Below, one piece after another: positions 10,388-20,430 of a stretch of DNA of 64,000 bases. The stretch lies in contig MU006227.1 in assembly GCA_010093685.1 (NCBI GenBank), positions 870,154-934,153 of the forward strand, read 5' to 3'. How positions within the stretch are numbered: the first letter of the stretch is position 1; each line of letters begins with the position of its first letter. Source of the stretch: Ophiobolus disseminans (taxonomy: Eukaryota > Ascomycota > Dothideomycetes > Pleosporales > Phaeosphaeriaceae). Made by a program: the position numbers and the translations under genes. The notes beneath the pieces are model-generated. The model did not search any database. It saw only the letters and a program-made list of their open reading frames with translations, and was not told the DNA's origin.

Positions 10388-11077
10388 GTTCCACTTGTCG
10401 ACACAAAAGGAAGATGCATTACCCAAAACCAGCTTCCTCGTACGTTTGCCGATATTTGTGCCCAGCTGATCAACGTGTGTCGCTACACGCTCCTGGTACG
10501 ATCGCCGTGCTTTTATACCAAAGCCCTGGTCCCATATCTTGCGGCGTGCTTGGTGCAGTGGCGGTTTCCTGGTTGCATGTATGGAGCGGTCTTTCTGAAA
10601 CATGTCGTACCAAGGCGCCTTGATACATCTTGATCCTGGCCCATGGACGGCGGGAACACCATCTGCTCTGAACACAAAGACCTCGTTCGGGCCGATGCGG
10701 ACGATGTCGCCATACTGCTCGTGGAGTGTTTCGAGGAGTTTCTGGTTCTGCGGGTCGGAGAGCTTGATACTGTGCCAGAACTTGGTTGCTTTAGCCAGTG
10801 TTGGTCCTGGTATAGCGCGCAGCGGATGAACGAACAATCGGTAAATGAGCATGGAGGAGAAGAGGCCGGTGGCGAAGCTGGAGAGCAACAGCGTCGCATC
10901 TAGTGCGGCCTAGAGCCATGATGTGTTGCGAAAGAGAATGATGAATGTGGTGCTCCATGTGATTGGGATGAGGGCGGCGAGGCGCGGACCGGAATCGTGG
11001 TGCTCGCCATGAATGAAGTACAGCAAGTGTGCACCTGTGCCTGCCAGCGAGGCCGTCAACAGAGCCGAATTGAACAT
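10388..11077 (-). pseudogene. Cytochrome P450 remnant (N-terminal third only, with an in-frame stop)
   Basis: Starting at ATG 11077 the frame reads a membrane anchor ('MFNSALLTASLAGTGAHLLYF' ... 'PITWSTTFIILF'), then an in-frame TAG at 10912-10910, then a clear P450 start: 'YRLFVHPLRAIPGPTLAKATKFWH', 'LHEQYGDIVRIGPNEVFVF', 'PWYDMFQKDRSIHATRKPPLHQARRKIWDQGF'. It ends at a donor-like GTAAGG at 10387 and nothing that follows resembles the remaining two thirds of a P450. Context 'NTSWL*AALDATLL' suggests the stop replaced a Gln codon (CAG to TAG). So one nonsense mutation plus loss of the heme-binding part: a dead copy. Original substrate unknown. Confidence 0.8.
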
Positions 11078-11597
11078 GATCGATGCTACACAGGAGGATG
11101 CTCAGGGTCGCGGATGAAAGGTATTTGTCGTCGCGCCGCTTTCGGTTCACGGTATAATGGCTGCGATACCGTCCGAACTACGGTCAGAGTTAGATTGCAG
11201 TGTACCAGCTTCGACCCGCTGATGGTTAGGGAGATGAAGTCGAAAATCACTGTGAGGCGTGGACATCCCTGCTACCTAGCCGTACGCCTACAGTACAGTA
11301 GCGCACACGCAAACGGTAGGTAGGTAAGCACAATTTCGAGGCCACCAGTGCCTTACACTACGCCCGTCGTTAGCCAGACACGCCGCAATATCGGTTCAGA
11401 TGATGAAAGAAAGGACAAGCAGATCCTACACATGTGACGAAGAGCAAAATTGCTCTAGTTGCGAGCTACTATATGGTGGAAGTCGAATATTGATATACTC
11501 TCTGCAGGCCCGAGGGCGAGCGTTTATCGACTTTGAATAGTTGTGGTTATACGTTACGACGGTACACGAGAGGGGGTAGGGCGTATGAAACAGCCGC
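11078..11597. other. Intergenic region, no gene seen
   Basis: 520 bases upstream of the P450 remnant and downstream of the uncertain frame at 11.6-12.1 kb. It holds only short frames without recognisable features. Confidence 0.4.
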
Positions 11598-12056
11598 TTA
11601 TGCGTGGCCCGGACCAAGAACCGTTAGGTAGGTAGAATTTGCCATGACGCTAATGGTACATGCCCGAAACGCCATAGCATTTACACCGACCAACCCAAAC
11701 ACCTTCCCTTCCTTTGGCTTCCTACTGTTTCTATTATTCCCTACACCAATTATATATGTCTGTAAGTTGATACTCCCCACCGATTCCGGATCCAAGTTGA
11801 TGGAGAGCATTGTATGCTGAAGCACGCCCATGAGACTAGGTACCCCGAGTTTAGGGAATTCATGCATGCTGTCGAATACCATGCCTACAATCTGTGACAC
11901 TTCATTATGAGCAGCCACAAACCACTCGTAATGACGATAACAGGACTCCTCAGCCTCTTCGGCGGCACAAAACTCAACCGTGCGTCCGTCCAAACATGAA
12001 GTTTCTTTGAGATACTCAATCGCCTCCCATCCGCCATTTTTCGGGTAAAGCTCCAC
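11598..12056 (-). CDS. Uncertain open frame, unknown product
   Basis: A 152-residue frame with balanced composition ('EAIEYLKETSCLDGRTVEFCAAEEAEESCYRHYEWFVAAHNEV') and two mildly hydrophobic stretches near the end. It has no ATG near its start: it opens at a GTG and probably needs an upstream exon. Candidate donors between 12200 and 12340 exist, but their phases did not give a clean join. It would be transcribed divergently from the HET gene at 12347. I do not recognise the family, and the 290 bases up to the HET start hold no other candidate. It may be a remnant. Confidence 0.25.
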   Translation of the reverse strand: MELYPKNGGWEAIEYLKETSCLDGRTVEFCAAEEAEESCYRHYEWFVAAHNEVSQIVGMVFDSMHEFPKLGVPSLMGVLQHTMLSINLDPESVGSINLQTYIIGVGNNRNSRKPKEGKVFGLVGVNAMAFRACTISVMANSTYLTVLGPGHA

Positions 12057-12346
12057 TTCCTTGTCTTCTGTCTCGGCATCCAGCGGTGTCCGTCTTCTAT
12101 TTCAGAAGACCTGCTCAACAAAGTTTCACACGGAACCTCATCAAGGCCTGCGCAGTCGTGTGGTTCGCTTTCAGCGCCACAAACGTCGCTTACGTACGCG
12201 GGTCGGCCGCTCCTGCTCACCCCGCAAACAACGCAGTGGCAGTGCATCATCAGCGCCATCATTCTTACAACACTGCATATGCAAGACTTGCACGACCAAG
12301 AGGGCGATCGTGATCGCGGACGCTGCACAACGAGGCTCACCACGCC

Positions 12347-14752
12347 ATGTCTTCACAAGCTACGTATGGTGACTATGCCTCTGAGATCACTGACAGAGAA
12401 TTACCCTTAGACAGTCTCGACTGTTTTGAGCCAAGGCAGGCTGTTATGGATACTGTAACCGACAACTTCGAGGCTGCGTTCGTAATTGACAACATCGATG
12501 CTGCAATACCGGTGCCTGTCATGACCATCAAACGTACCAGCGCAGCACCCGAATTCAGGACGCGCTCAAACACACCCAATAACGAGTTTGCGAGAGGACC
12601 TCAATGTTCAGCTTGTGCACCTTTCTGTTCACACGACCAGGTGGCGGACGGACCAGTTTCCATGCCGCTGAGCACAATACGGGAACAAGCGACTCGAGGT
12701 TGCAGGGCGTGTCGCGGTCTCTTCAATGGCATCATACGTCTACTGAGACTACAAAATGAGATTCCTCATGGATCAACCAAAAACCAAGACAAAGGTTGGG
12801 CTGAGAAATGGCTTAGAAGCAGAGACACTGAATTTATACTCTACTATGGTGGTGACCCCAAGTATGAACATCCGCACTACCTTGCCGGGTGGAGCATACG
12901 GTGTACTTGTCATCGAAAGGGCAGGTGCCAACACGGTGTTGATCGCTTTAAGTTCGACGTATTCTGCCTACAAGGTACGTTTCCATTGCGGACAGCAAAG
13001 CATACGAAAGTTCGCACAACAGGTAACTAACGACTTTGATAACAGGTACGGAAAGGCCAGCCCGTTGTTTCTGGAAGAAGACCACTCGACTGATACACGA
13101 GAGTAGCACCCGCTCTCTTGACACTGTCGCTTTTATAGCGGATTCCTTATCTCGCTGTAAAAATACCCATAGCGGATGCGCCTCCACTATAAGACTAGCT
13201 CAGCCGCCAACACGGATGCTTCGTGTGCACAGACATCATTTACAACTAGTTGAACTCCAAGGCCCTTCGTCAATAGACTACGTTTGTCTGGCCCATCGAT
13301 GGGTGCCTCAAAATGCTAGCCTCGAGGAATTTGCCACATCGAGGCGTTGTTGTACTCTCAAATCCAATATCTTACGGCATAAAGAAGGCATCCTTATAGA
13401 TGACTTGCTTCCATCTTACATTGACGCGGTCGTTATCACAGGAGCCCTTGGCCTGCAATACCTTTGGATAGATTCACTGTGTATTGTTCAAGACGACCAG
13501 GATGACAAAGACATTCAAATTGGAAACATGGGCAATGTCTATCTCAACTCCTACTTGACGATTGCTGCCGACTCGGGCAATAGTCATACAAAACCTTTCC
13601 TCTCTGAACGATCGTGGCAATGGCAGGCCCACAAAGAAATCGTACTCGACCCGAGTGGACAACAATATGATGTCTACTTCAGGCAGCGGCCCGACCATAA
13701 TCTCAGCTGGACTGGGATCTTTGAACGCGCATGGTAAGTAGAACTGTCGGACGGAAATTACTGTACTAACTCCAAACGCCATGTCCAGGTGCTTTCAGGA
13801 GCGATTGTTATCTAGCCGAGTGGTTAGATTTCAACGAGATGAAGTCGTCTTCGAATGTAATGAAGGGCTAGTGTGCGAGTGCGGCAATCCTCCCGCCGGG
13901 TACCAGGGACCCTGGGAAGCCTTATCGAAAGACTATCATCTGCACGACAAAGTCGCATTTAGCTACATGCGATGGACGTCCCAACCTTCTCTATGGAGCT
14001 CTTTGGAAACCCAGCCATGGCACAGCCTCGTACAACGGTATTCCCGCATGTCGCTTACTTACGAGTCAGACCGCATAGATGCCATTGCTGGTATCGCGAG
14101 CCAAATGTACGGGATCATGGATGGCCGCAACCAATACCTTGCCGGTCTATGGCGTGAAACACTCTTCGAAGACATGCTGTGGTACTCTGTGAGAGAGTCG
14201 CCGATGTCGAAAGATATCAAAACAGACCACCACGCACCAACATGGTCATGGATGTCGATTGTGCTCGGAATCAACAGAATTTATTACCCGTGCCTGGTAG
14301 TAGAAGAAATATTTCCGCGCTTGATCACAGTCCACTATCAGCCACGCTCAGTCCATCTGCCGCTTGGCGATATCGCGATTGGGGCTTATATAGAGATCGC
14401 AGGACAGTTGACGCCTGCACAAGTAAGCCCTCATTACATCCACATCGTCGACTTTCGCTCGAGTGGAAAACTCCCGCCTTTGGAGATTGTGTGGGATTCT
14501 GGTCGAGAGCCGTCACTTGATGAGGGAGAGACGGTCTTCCTCCTCCGAATGGCCTCCCTGCGCGGAGAAGGCATGGTCAAAGAGGCATACCTTATACTTC
14601 GACCTGTTGCAGAGATCGATCTCAATGACACCGTTGATGTAGGTTGTCTGACCCGGGCAGGATATCTTGAGATCTCGAGAGATGACGAATACGCAACTTT
14701 ACTGGAAGGGCTGTTCACCGAAGAACAGTATCAAGATTTGAGGATATACTGA
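12347..14752 (+). CDS. Heterokaryon-incompatibility (HET) domain protein
   Basis: Three exons (12347-12974, 13046-13733, 13789-14752; introns of 71 and 55 nt with GT-AG ends and matching phases), 759 residues. An N-terminal Cys-rich part ('CSACAPFCSH' ... 'GCRACRGLFNGI') precedes the HET domain, which shows its three blocks: 'YVCLAHRW', 'DAVVITGALGLQYLWIDSLCIVQDDQDDKDIQIGNMGNVYLNSYLTIAA', and after the second intron 'RAWCFQERLLSSRVVRF'. C-terminal to it is 'RMSLTYESDRIDAIAGIA', the usual 'LTxxxDRLxAIxGIA' of the family, and 'PTWSWMSI'. Known: HET proteins act in cytosolic non-self recognition and can trigger cell death after fusion of unlike hyphae. The partner is unknown. Confidence 0.92.
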
Positions 14753-15850
14753 CTTCGTCGTGCAAGCGAAGTCGCAGTCACTGCCCAGACCTTGAACTGA
14801 AATATGCAGGACCAGTATTTGGATTCACACTGTGCTTTGCTAGTGTCGTCTGTGTTGTGAGCGGGCGGAAAGTGTTTGTTGGTCGTCGGAAGGAGCGATG
14901 AGGAGCGATGAGGGTAATATGCACTCTGGTCCAACCGTGCTGATCGTCAGCCACCAAGTGCTGACTATCTATAGTTTGGTACTGCGCAACAGATAAACCC
15001 GAGTTCGGTGTCTTGAACACGAAGGCCAAGCTGCGATCTCCACGCCAATTCTCCATCAAACAACATTACGCGGCCACTTCACACCGGTCTTCAAAGCCAT
15101 AACGTACCCCTCTTACTCACCACCCACACTCCCACTCCCATCCCCAAACTCCACCACTTCGTACCATCCGCCCATGTCCTAGCGCCTAGTGCTATTCAGG
15201 TAGTACGCGACATCTTACACCAAGCTATGGAGTACCTTCCGAATGCAGCTAGTTCCCGAAACCACCATGTCGATCCCAAACACCACACAGCCTATCGTAA
15301 TTGCACATGTGCGCATCCACGCCTTATCCGGCGATAAGCACCCATGAAACACATCGCCTTGCTAAGTCGGCGAATCGTGTACTGTACCTGCCTGATCAGC
15401 GCAGAGTGTCCGGGAGATCCTGATTTCCGCGCTCGGTCCCGCACCGCTTCTGACCAGTAGTAGGGCGCAACGTGAGGGGTGCAGAGACGATTGATACAGC
15501 GCTGGGCGTAGGGCCGAATGGGGGAGTGCGAGGTGCGGGATTGCAGGTGCGGTCCACGAGTGATCTGCTGGGGTTACTGCACGTTTAGCGGAGGCATTGT
15601 TGCTTCTGGGGATGGTTGGTACTGTCGGTACCGGCGCCTGCGTCTGACTTAATCTATTCGGTGTGTGTTTGTGCAGGGCGGCGTTGGGAAAGTTTCGGAG
15701 ACGTCCGCGGATGTATCTTGGAATGTTGTGTATAAAGAAGGTGGTGGTACGCTTTGTTATGGCTTCAGGTCGACAAGCTCAGCCCAACCAATCCCTCGTT
15801 ACACTCAAACCGTCCTTCGCTCATAGCCTTTGTCAGCCCGAATCGCCATC
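14753..15850. other. Intergenic region upstream of the ribonuclease gene
   Basis: About 1.1 kb without a supported gene. Short frames on both strands have no domain-like content. The final 120 bases hold the ribonuclease promoter with its TATA box. Confidence 0.5.
15731..15737 (+). promoter_or_regulatory. TATA box of the ribonuclease gene
   Basis: TATAAAG lies 114-120 bases before ATG 15851 and is followed by pyrimidine-rich sequence, the usual layout of an inducible fungal promoter. Confidence 0.5.
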
Positions 15851-16325
15851 ATGAAGTTCACCGCAAGCCTCCTCCTGCTCTTAGCTCCGGTCGCTTTCGC
15901 TCTTCCTACTTCAGTCATCACCGAAACCTCAGTTGAGGAAGCAATTGAGGCCAGGCAATGCTTTGTTACGTGCGGCTCTACGTGCTACACTTCGGCACAG
16001 GCGTCAGCAGCACGCACTGCGGGTTACAACTACTACAAGCAAAATGACCAGGCTGGAAGCTCTACCTACCCTCACACGTACAACAACTACGAAGGCTTCA
16101 AGTTCCTTGTGTCCGGCCCGTACCAGGAGTTCGTGTTGAAGACGGGTGGAGTGTACACTGGAGGTAAGCTAAAGTGGCGATTGCTAGACTCGGGATGTGC
16201 TAATTATATATGCAGGATCTCCCGGCGCGGATCGTGTTATCTTTAACACTGCCGGGCAGCGCGCAGGCGAGATCACGCACACTGGCGCGAGTGGCAACGC
16301 TTTTGTGAAGTGCTCTGGGTGGTGA
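15851..16325 (+). CDS. Secreted guanyl-specific ribonuclease, RNase T1/F1 family
   Basis: Two exons (15851-16163 and 16216-16325, intron 52 nt), 140 residues: a signal peptide of about 18 residues (MKFTASLLLLLAPVAFAL), a short propeptide ending near 'EAR', and a mature enzyme of about 104 residues, the size of RNase T1. All catalytic positions are visible: His in 'YPHTYNNYEGF', Glu in 'PYQEFVL', Arg in 'SPGADRVIF' and His in 'EITHTGASGN'. Four cysteines (CFVTC, CYT, KCSGW) fit the two disulfides. Known: it cleaves RNA after guanosine through a 2',3'-cyclic phosphate. It acts outside the cell; a role in nutrition, defence or host interaction cannot be told from sequence. Confidence 0.95.
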
Positions 16326-16547
16326 TGTGTTTCTCGAGAAACAGCGAGCTGTATATATTGGACATTATGAGGACGTGGCCACCGATCAGGAATAGTGGCT
16401 GTGAGCATTGGACTTTGAGTGCGCTACTTGGCGTGGCGAGGGATTGGTTTCCTACGCAGAGCTTTGCTGTGTAGCTTCTTAGCGTAACGAATTATGAATA
16501 CACGATCACATGATGATTTTCGGTGATAGCGTAATAAAAAATGTGAT

Positions 16548-17328
16548 TCACAACTTCGCCTTCGCTTCCTCAGGAGGAACAATGCTGACAGGCGTATACG
16601 GCACACCAAGATGGTGCAAAACTTGGTCCCAACGGTCATTTCCAAACCACGACCTCTTTTCACCGCTCTGGTTCACGCCCACAATCCACGGTGCGCCAAA
16701 GGCCCCTGACGCTGCGGTAATTTCGATGACTCGCTTCTTGTTCTCGGGTGTGAGTGCATTTTTCATAATCTTATCGACCTCTTGAGCAGTGAAGATACCA
16801 TCAAGGGCTTTGTGCACTCCATGGGGCGTAGAGATGTTGATGCTTTTGCCCCAGTATCCTGAAGCCAGGGCTTCAAATGTCGCGTCGAATTTCTCCGCTG
16901 GGTAGTGTTCTTTGACGTATGTTGCGACACGGACAGGCTTTCATCGTCAGACCTGTCTAAACACATATTCCGGCGGCGACTTACAAACAACGACGATATC
17001 GGAAAGACTTCTGGCGCAACAACTTTCAATCCAAGCAGTCTTCCCGACGTCTCGCTGTCCTGCTTTGAGAACGCTTCTTTCCACTTTGGCGTCGGCGCAA
17101 AAGGATTGCCTGCAGCTTCACGTGCGGCTCCGAGAAAGAAAGGCAGGATTTCGACTTCTACGCCGTTTGCATTGAGGAGTGGTCGATATTTGGTGATGTT
17201 GGTGAAGCCGAACCACGAGTAAGGCGAGACTGGACGCGCTGTTAGGGAGGGACCTCGGTAATGAGATGATGGCGAAACAAACCGCAATCGACGTATATTG
17301 TGAGCTTGCCATTCTTGAAGTTACCCAT
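16548..17328 (-). CDS. Glutathione S-transferase kappa / 2-hydroxychromene-2-carboxylate isomerase family (DsbA-like)
   Basis: Three exons (17328-17283, 17229-16985, 16937-16548; introns 53 and 47 nt), 226 residues, the usual length for GSTK1. The start 'KLTIYVDCVSPYSWFGF' has the kappa-class 'D-x-x-SPYSW' active-site loop; the conserved serine that contacts glutathione is the S of SPY and is created across the first splice. Later text includes 'VEILPFFLGAA', 'EALASGYWGKSINISTPHGV' and 'ITAASGAFGAPWIV', the DsbA-type 'GxFGxPxxxV' cis-proline segment. Known: kappa GSTs are soluble enzymes of mitochondria and peroxisomes that conjugate or isomerise with glutathione. No clear peroxisomal targeting tail (ends AKL-like: 'EAKAKL', though the final three residues AKL do resemble a PTS1). 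Confidence 0.9.
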
Positions 17329-17651
17329 AACGCCGATTCTGAAATTGCAATATTTGGGCAGGGAATTGCGCGTTATAGAGTGTCTTAAAACCGTAGGGGT
17401 GCAGATGGAGAAGTGTGGGGTGCATCTTTGGCGGCTCATGCGCGTCTTCCCGAGAGCCGCGGCTCCAAAGCTAGTGAAGACTAATCAACAAATAATCGCG
17501 GATCAAACTACCGGCGTCGCTGCGAACATCTCAACGATATTGGCACCACGCTGCATTATGATGGCTTTAGTAGGAACATGTGATGTATATAGTGTTTGTG
17601 CATTTAAAATAAAACTATCTTGGAAACAACAAGCCAAAACAATTGGTAGAT
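17329..17651. other. Short intergenic region, no gene seen
   Basis: 323 bases between the start of the GST gene and the end of the dehydrogenase gene, both on the minus strand. It should contain the GST promoter; no clear motif is seen. Confidence 0.4.
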
Positions 17652-18440
17652 CTAAAGCTTCGTAAAAAGCGTCTCCTTCATCGCCCTAACGTCTAACTCC
17701 TGCGTCCACGTACTCCGTGGCTGCGTATGCAAGAACCAATACGTATGCGCCAGATCCCTCGGCTGAACAAGATAACTCTCCACATCAGCTGCCTTTTCTG
17801 CTTCCCCAGCCCTCTCCCACTTCCTCTTCACGACGCCACCAATTAGCTTGCCGTCGACCGGTCCATCGACAATGATGTTCACAGCGTGAATGCCCTTGCT
17901 TTGGTACTCCCGTGTGATGATCTGGCATAAAGACCTGAGTCCGAATTTGCCAGGTGAGAATGATGCGAGACCGGGCATGCCGCGTAGAGCGCCCGTTGCG
18001 CTGGTGAAAAGGATTGTGCCTTTGCCGGCTGCTAGCATTTCTGGAATGACGAGTTTGCTGGACCAGAACGCGCCGAACAGGTTGATCTTGGTGAAGTTTT
18101 CGAATTCCTCGCTCGTGGTGTCGATGAGCGAACGTCCATTGACGCGCCGTGCACCAGCATTGTACACGAGCACATTGACGGGGCCGAGCTCAGAGCGTAT
18201 GCGCTGGAAAGCAGATATTACGGAGTCTTCGATTCGTAGATCGGTGATGTAATAGTGTGCTGTGCCGGCGCCCACATCGCTGTCAATGGTTTGAACCATG
18301 GTTTGTAGTTTGTCTTCTGTGCGGGCAAGGAGAGCAACAACGAAGCCTTCTGTTGCAAACCGGTGGGCTACTGCCTCGCCGATGCCTGGACCGGCGCCTA
18401 CAACAGCAATGACAGGTTTCTTGGTGGTATTCTTCGACAT
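17652..18440 (-). CDS. Short-chain dehydrogenase/reductase-like protein with Phe at the catalytic Tyr position
   Basis: A single exon of 262 residues with a Rossmann fold. The dinucleotide loop is GAGPGIG (residues 15-21), followed by 'LLARTEDKL' (basic residue after the second strand, favouring NADP), 'VLVYNAGA' in place of NNAG, and 'ILFTSATGALRGMPGLASFSPGKFGLRSL'. In the catalytic YxxxK motif the Tyr position is Phe (FSPGK), although Ser and Lys are present. Subfamilies with 'F-x-x-x-K' exist among SDRs, so it may still bind cofactor; activity is uncertain. It is divergent from HEM3 with a 592-base shared upstream region. Substrate unknown. Confidence 0.85.
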   Translation of the reverse strand: MSKNTTKKPVIAVVGAGPGIGEAVAHRFATEGFVVALLARTEDKLQTMVQTIDSDVGAGTAHYYITDLRIEDSVISAFQRIRSELGPVNVLVYNAGARRVNGRSLIDTTSEEFENFTKINLFGAFWSSKLVIPEMLAAGKGTILFTSATGALRGMPGLASFSPGKFGLRSLCQIITREYQSKGIHAVNIIVDGPVDGKLIGGVVKRKWERAGEAEKAADVESYLVQPRDLAHTYWFLHTQPRSTWTQELDVRAMKETLFTKL

Positions 18441-19032
18441 GTTTGATGTAAGTATGGCTCGCTGGTATGATGCTTTGACGTCTGTTGTATGGTTCTATGT
18501 TGAAGTGTTAAAGTATCCATGGATGGCATGTGAAGCTAGTACTTAGTGATCAGCCACGATTGCGGGGAGGCTGGCGGTCCTCGGTACGGTTTAGTGATCC
18601 ACCAACTCTAGTCATGCCTAGGTAGATGCTCGTGTTTTTTCTTAGCAAACGACTCAAGAGTAACTGTTTCTCCAGGGAACCTCAATCACAAATTCAGCAA
18701 TTTCAGGTCCATTTCACGAGCTTGACCCGCAGTGGTCGTGCGGACTTCGAGGGCGAAGTATGCCCCCGATGGTGGGACTAATTGCCTCGATATCTTGGTG
18801 AGAGCGTAATGTATGAATCGGCAGTATCCAAGTCTGATATGGTCTGATATGGTCTGATATGAAAGGGGAGTAAGACGAGGAAGGAAAGTACACACGCCGC
18901 AGGTGGTACCTGACACTAGCGCGACACGCCGAGGCCTGACGTATTGCCCCACCCCCACTAACACGGTAGAAAAGTCGAGACAACGCAACACCCTTCACCG
19001 TCAACAAGCCGAATAATCATCCAACAGAGGCA
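18441..19032. other. Divergent promoter region between the SDR-like gene and HEM3
   Basis: 592 bases. At 18832-18861 there are three perfect head-to-tail copies of the 10-mer GTCTGATATG, about 170 bases before the HEM3 start. No gene is seen. Confidence 0.5.
18832..18861 (+). repeat. Three tandem copies of a 10-bp unit (GTCTGATATG)
   Basis: The three copies are exact and spaced by one helical turn. They lie in the shared upstream region of two divergent genes, so they could be a protein-binding array or simply a microsatellite-like slip product. Confidence 0.9.
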
Positions 19033-20220
19033 ATGGCTTCGGCGACAGAAACAAACCTCGACGCGCCTACTCAGTCGACGCCACAAGCCGAGAACACGTC
19101 GAAAAACACGCAGTTCGCTCCGGTGAACATCGGTACACGCAATTCCGCCCTCGCCCAGATCCAAGCTCGAGCAGTCGCAGCAGCTCTGAAGAGCGCGCAC
19201 CCAGAGCGCACATACAACATATGTCCAGTCGTAGTACAAGGAGATCGCGACAAGGTCACGCCATTGCAGCAACTCAGCCAAGGCGAGAATGCAAAGAGCT
19301 TATGGACGGGTGAGCTGGAGAGCATGCTCGAGAAAGGCGACTTGGATATAATCGTGCACTGTCTGAAAGACATGCCCACCCAACTTCCCGACAACCTCGA
19401 ACTCGGCGCTATCCTCGAGCGCGAAGATCCTCGTGATGCGCTCCTTATCTCGCCCCGACTACCAAAAGACACCATCCTTGCGACACTTCCTCAGGGCGCT
19501 ACTATCGGAACATCGTCCGTTCGTCGAGCTGCGCAGCTACGGCGACTGTTTCCGCACCTACAATTCGCAGACCTGAGAGGCAATGTGGGGACAAGGCTAG
19601 GCAAGCTCGATGCAGAAGACTCGCCGTATTCTGCCATTGTTTTGGCGGCTGCTGGCTTGAAGAGAATGGGCCTCGATAACAGGATCACACAATATCTAAG
19701 TAGTACCACTGGAGGCATGCTGCACGCAGTTGGTCAGGGCGCGCTTGCCATCGAGATCAGAAAGAACGATCCGGAAATGCAGACTCTGCTCAACAAGATC
19801 GAGTGCGAGCGAACAAAACGAGCATGCTCAGCAGAGCGCGCGTTATTGCGAACGCTCGAGGGCGGGTGCAGTGTCCCCATAGGTGTCGAGACATCATGGC
19901 GTGGTGGCAAAGGTCTAGCTGTGGGCGTCCAGCCCGCGAAAGACTACGACAAGGACGGCAATGCCGTGGACGAGCCAGAGCCCGATCTAGAGGACCAAGA
20001 GCTGGTTCTCAAGACTCTCGTCGTCAGCGTCGATGGCAAGGAGGCTGTTGAGCATGAGGCAGTGCGCAAAGTTCGGTCAACGGAAGAGGCGGCAGAGATG
20101 GGGCGAGAAGTTGCCGCGATATTGATCGAGAAGGGCGCGGGTAAGATATTGGAGAAGATTAAGGTTGAGAAGGTATGGGCGGCAAAGAAACAGCTGGAGA
20201 AAATGAAGGTTTCATCTTAG
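19033..20220 (+). CDS. HEM3: Porphobilinogen deaminase (hydroxymethylbilane synthase)
   Basis: A single exon of 395 residues. It joins four porphobilinogens into hydroxymethylbilane in cytosolic heme synthesis. Signatures: 'NIGTRNSALAQIQA' (substrate-binding N-terminus), 'IIVHCLKDMPTQLP' with the catalytic Asp in KDMPT, 'TIGTSSVRRAAQLRRLFPHL' with the pyrrole-binding arginines, 'FADLRGNVGTRLGKL', and 'LEGGCSVPIGV' whose Cys279 should carry the dipyrromethane cofactor. A low-complexity stretch 'EPEPDLEDQE' lies in the C-terminal domain. Length is normal for fungal enzymes (about 340-400). ATG 19033 gives the expected short N-terminal lead. Confidence 0.97.
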   Translation: MASATETNLDAPTQSTPQAENTSKNTQFAPVNIGTRNSALAQIQARAVAAALKSAHPERTYNICPVVVQGDRDKVTPLQQLSQGENAKSLWTGELESMLEKGDLDIIVHCLKDMPTQLPDNLELGAILEREDPRDALLISPRLPKDTILATLPQGATIGTSSVRRAAQLRRLFPHLQFADLRGNVGTRLGKLDAEDSPYSAIVLAAAGLKRMGLDNRITQYLSSTTGGMLHAVGQGALAIEIRKNDPEMQTLLNKIECERTKRACSAERALLRTLEGGCSVPIGVETSWRGGKGLAVGVQPAKDYDKDGNAVDEPEPDLEDQELVLKTLVVSVDGKEAVEHEAVRKVRSTEEAAEMGREVAAILIEKGAGKILEKIKVEKVWAAKKQLEKMKVSS

Positions 20221-20430
20221 TGTTGTCAGCCGTCGGTCAGTATGGCACTGTAAGCGAGTGGTACCAATGTTTGTGTGGCGTAGCATCACTGTTAGTATCT
20301 AACTGGTTTATTCTAACATGAATTATGACCTCTATTAGATCTATCATACGAATTCCCGTCCATGTCAGAAGATGAAAAATAGAAATCCGCCTAGCCCTGG
20401 TATCAACATATTCATCCCCGTCCCATATCT

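Noticed and set aside
12061..12372. Plus-strand frame of 103 codons just before the HET start
   Set aside because: It is rich in Arg, Ser and Cys without domain features, overlaps the HET start and is opposite other open frames. Most likely leader sequence.
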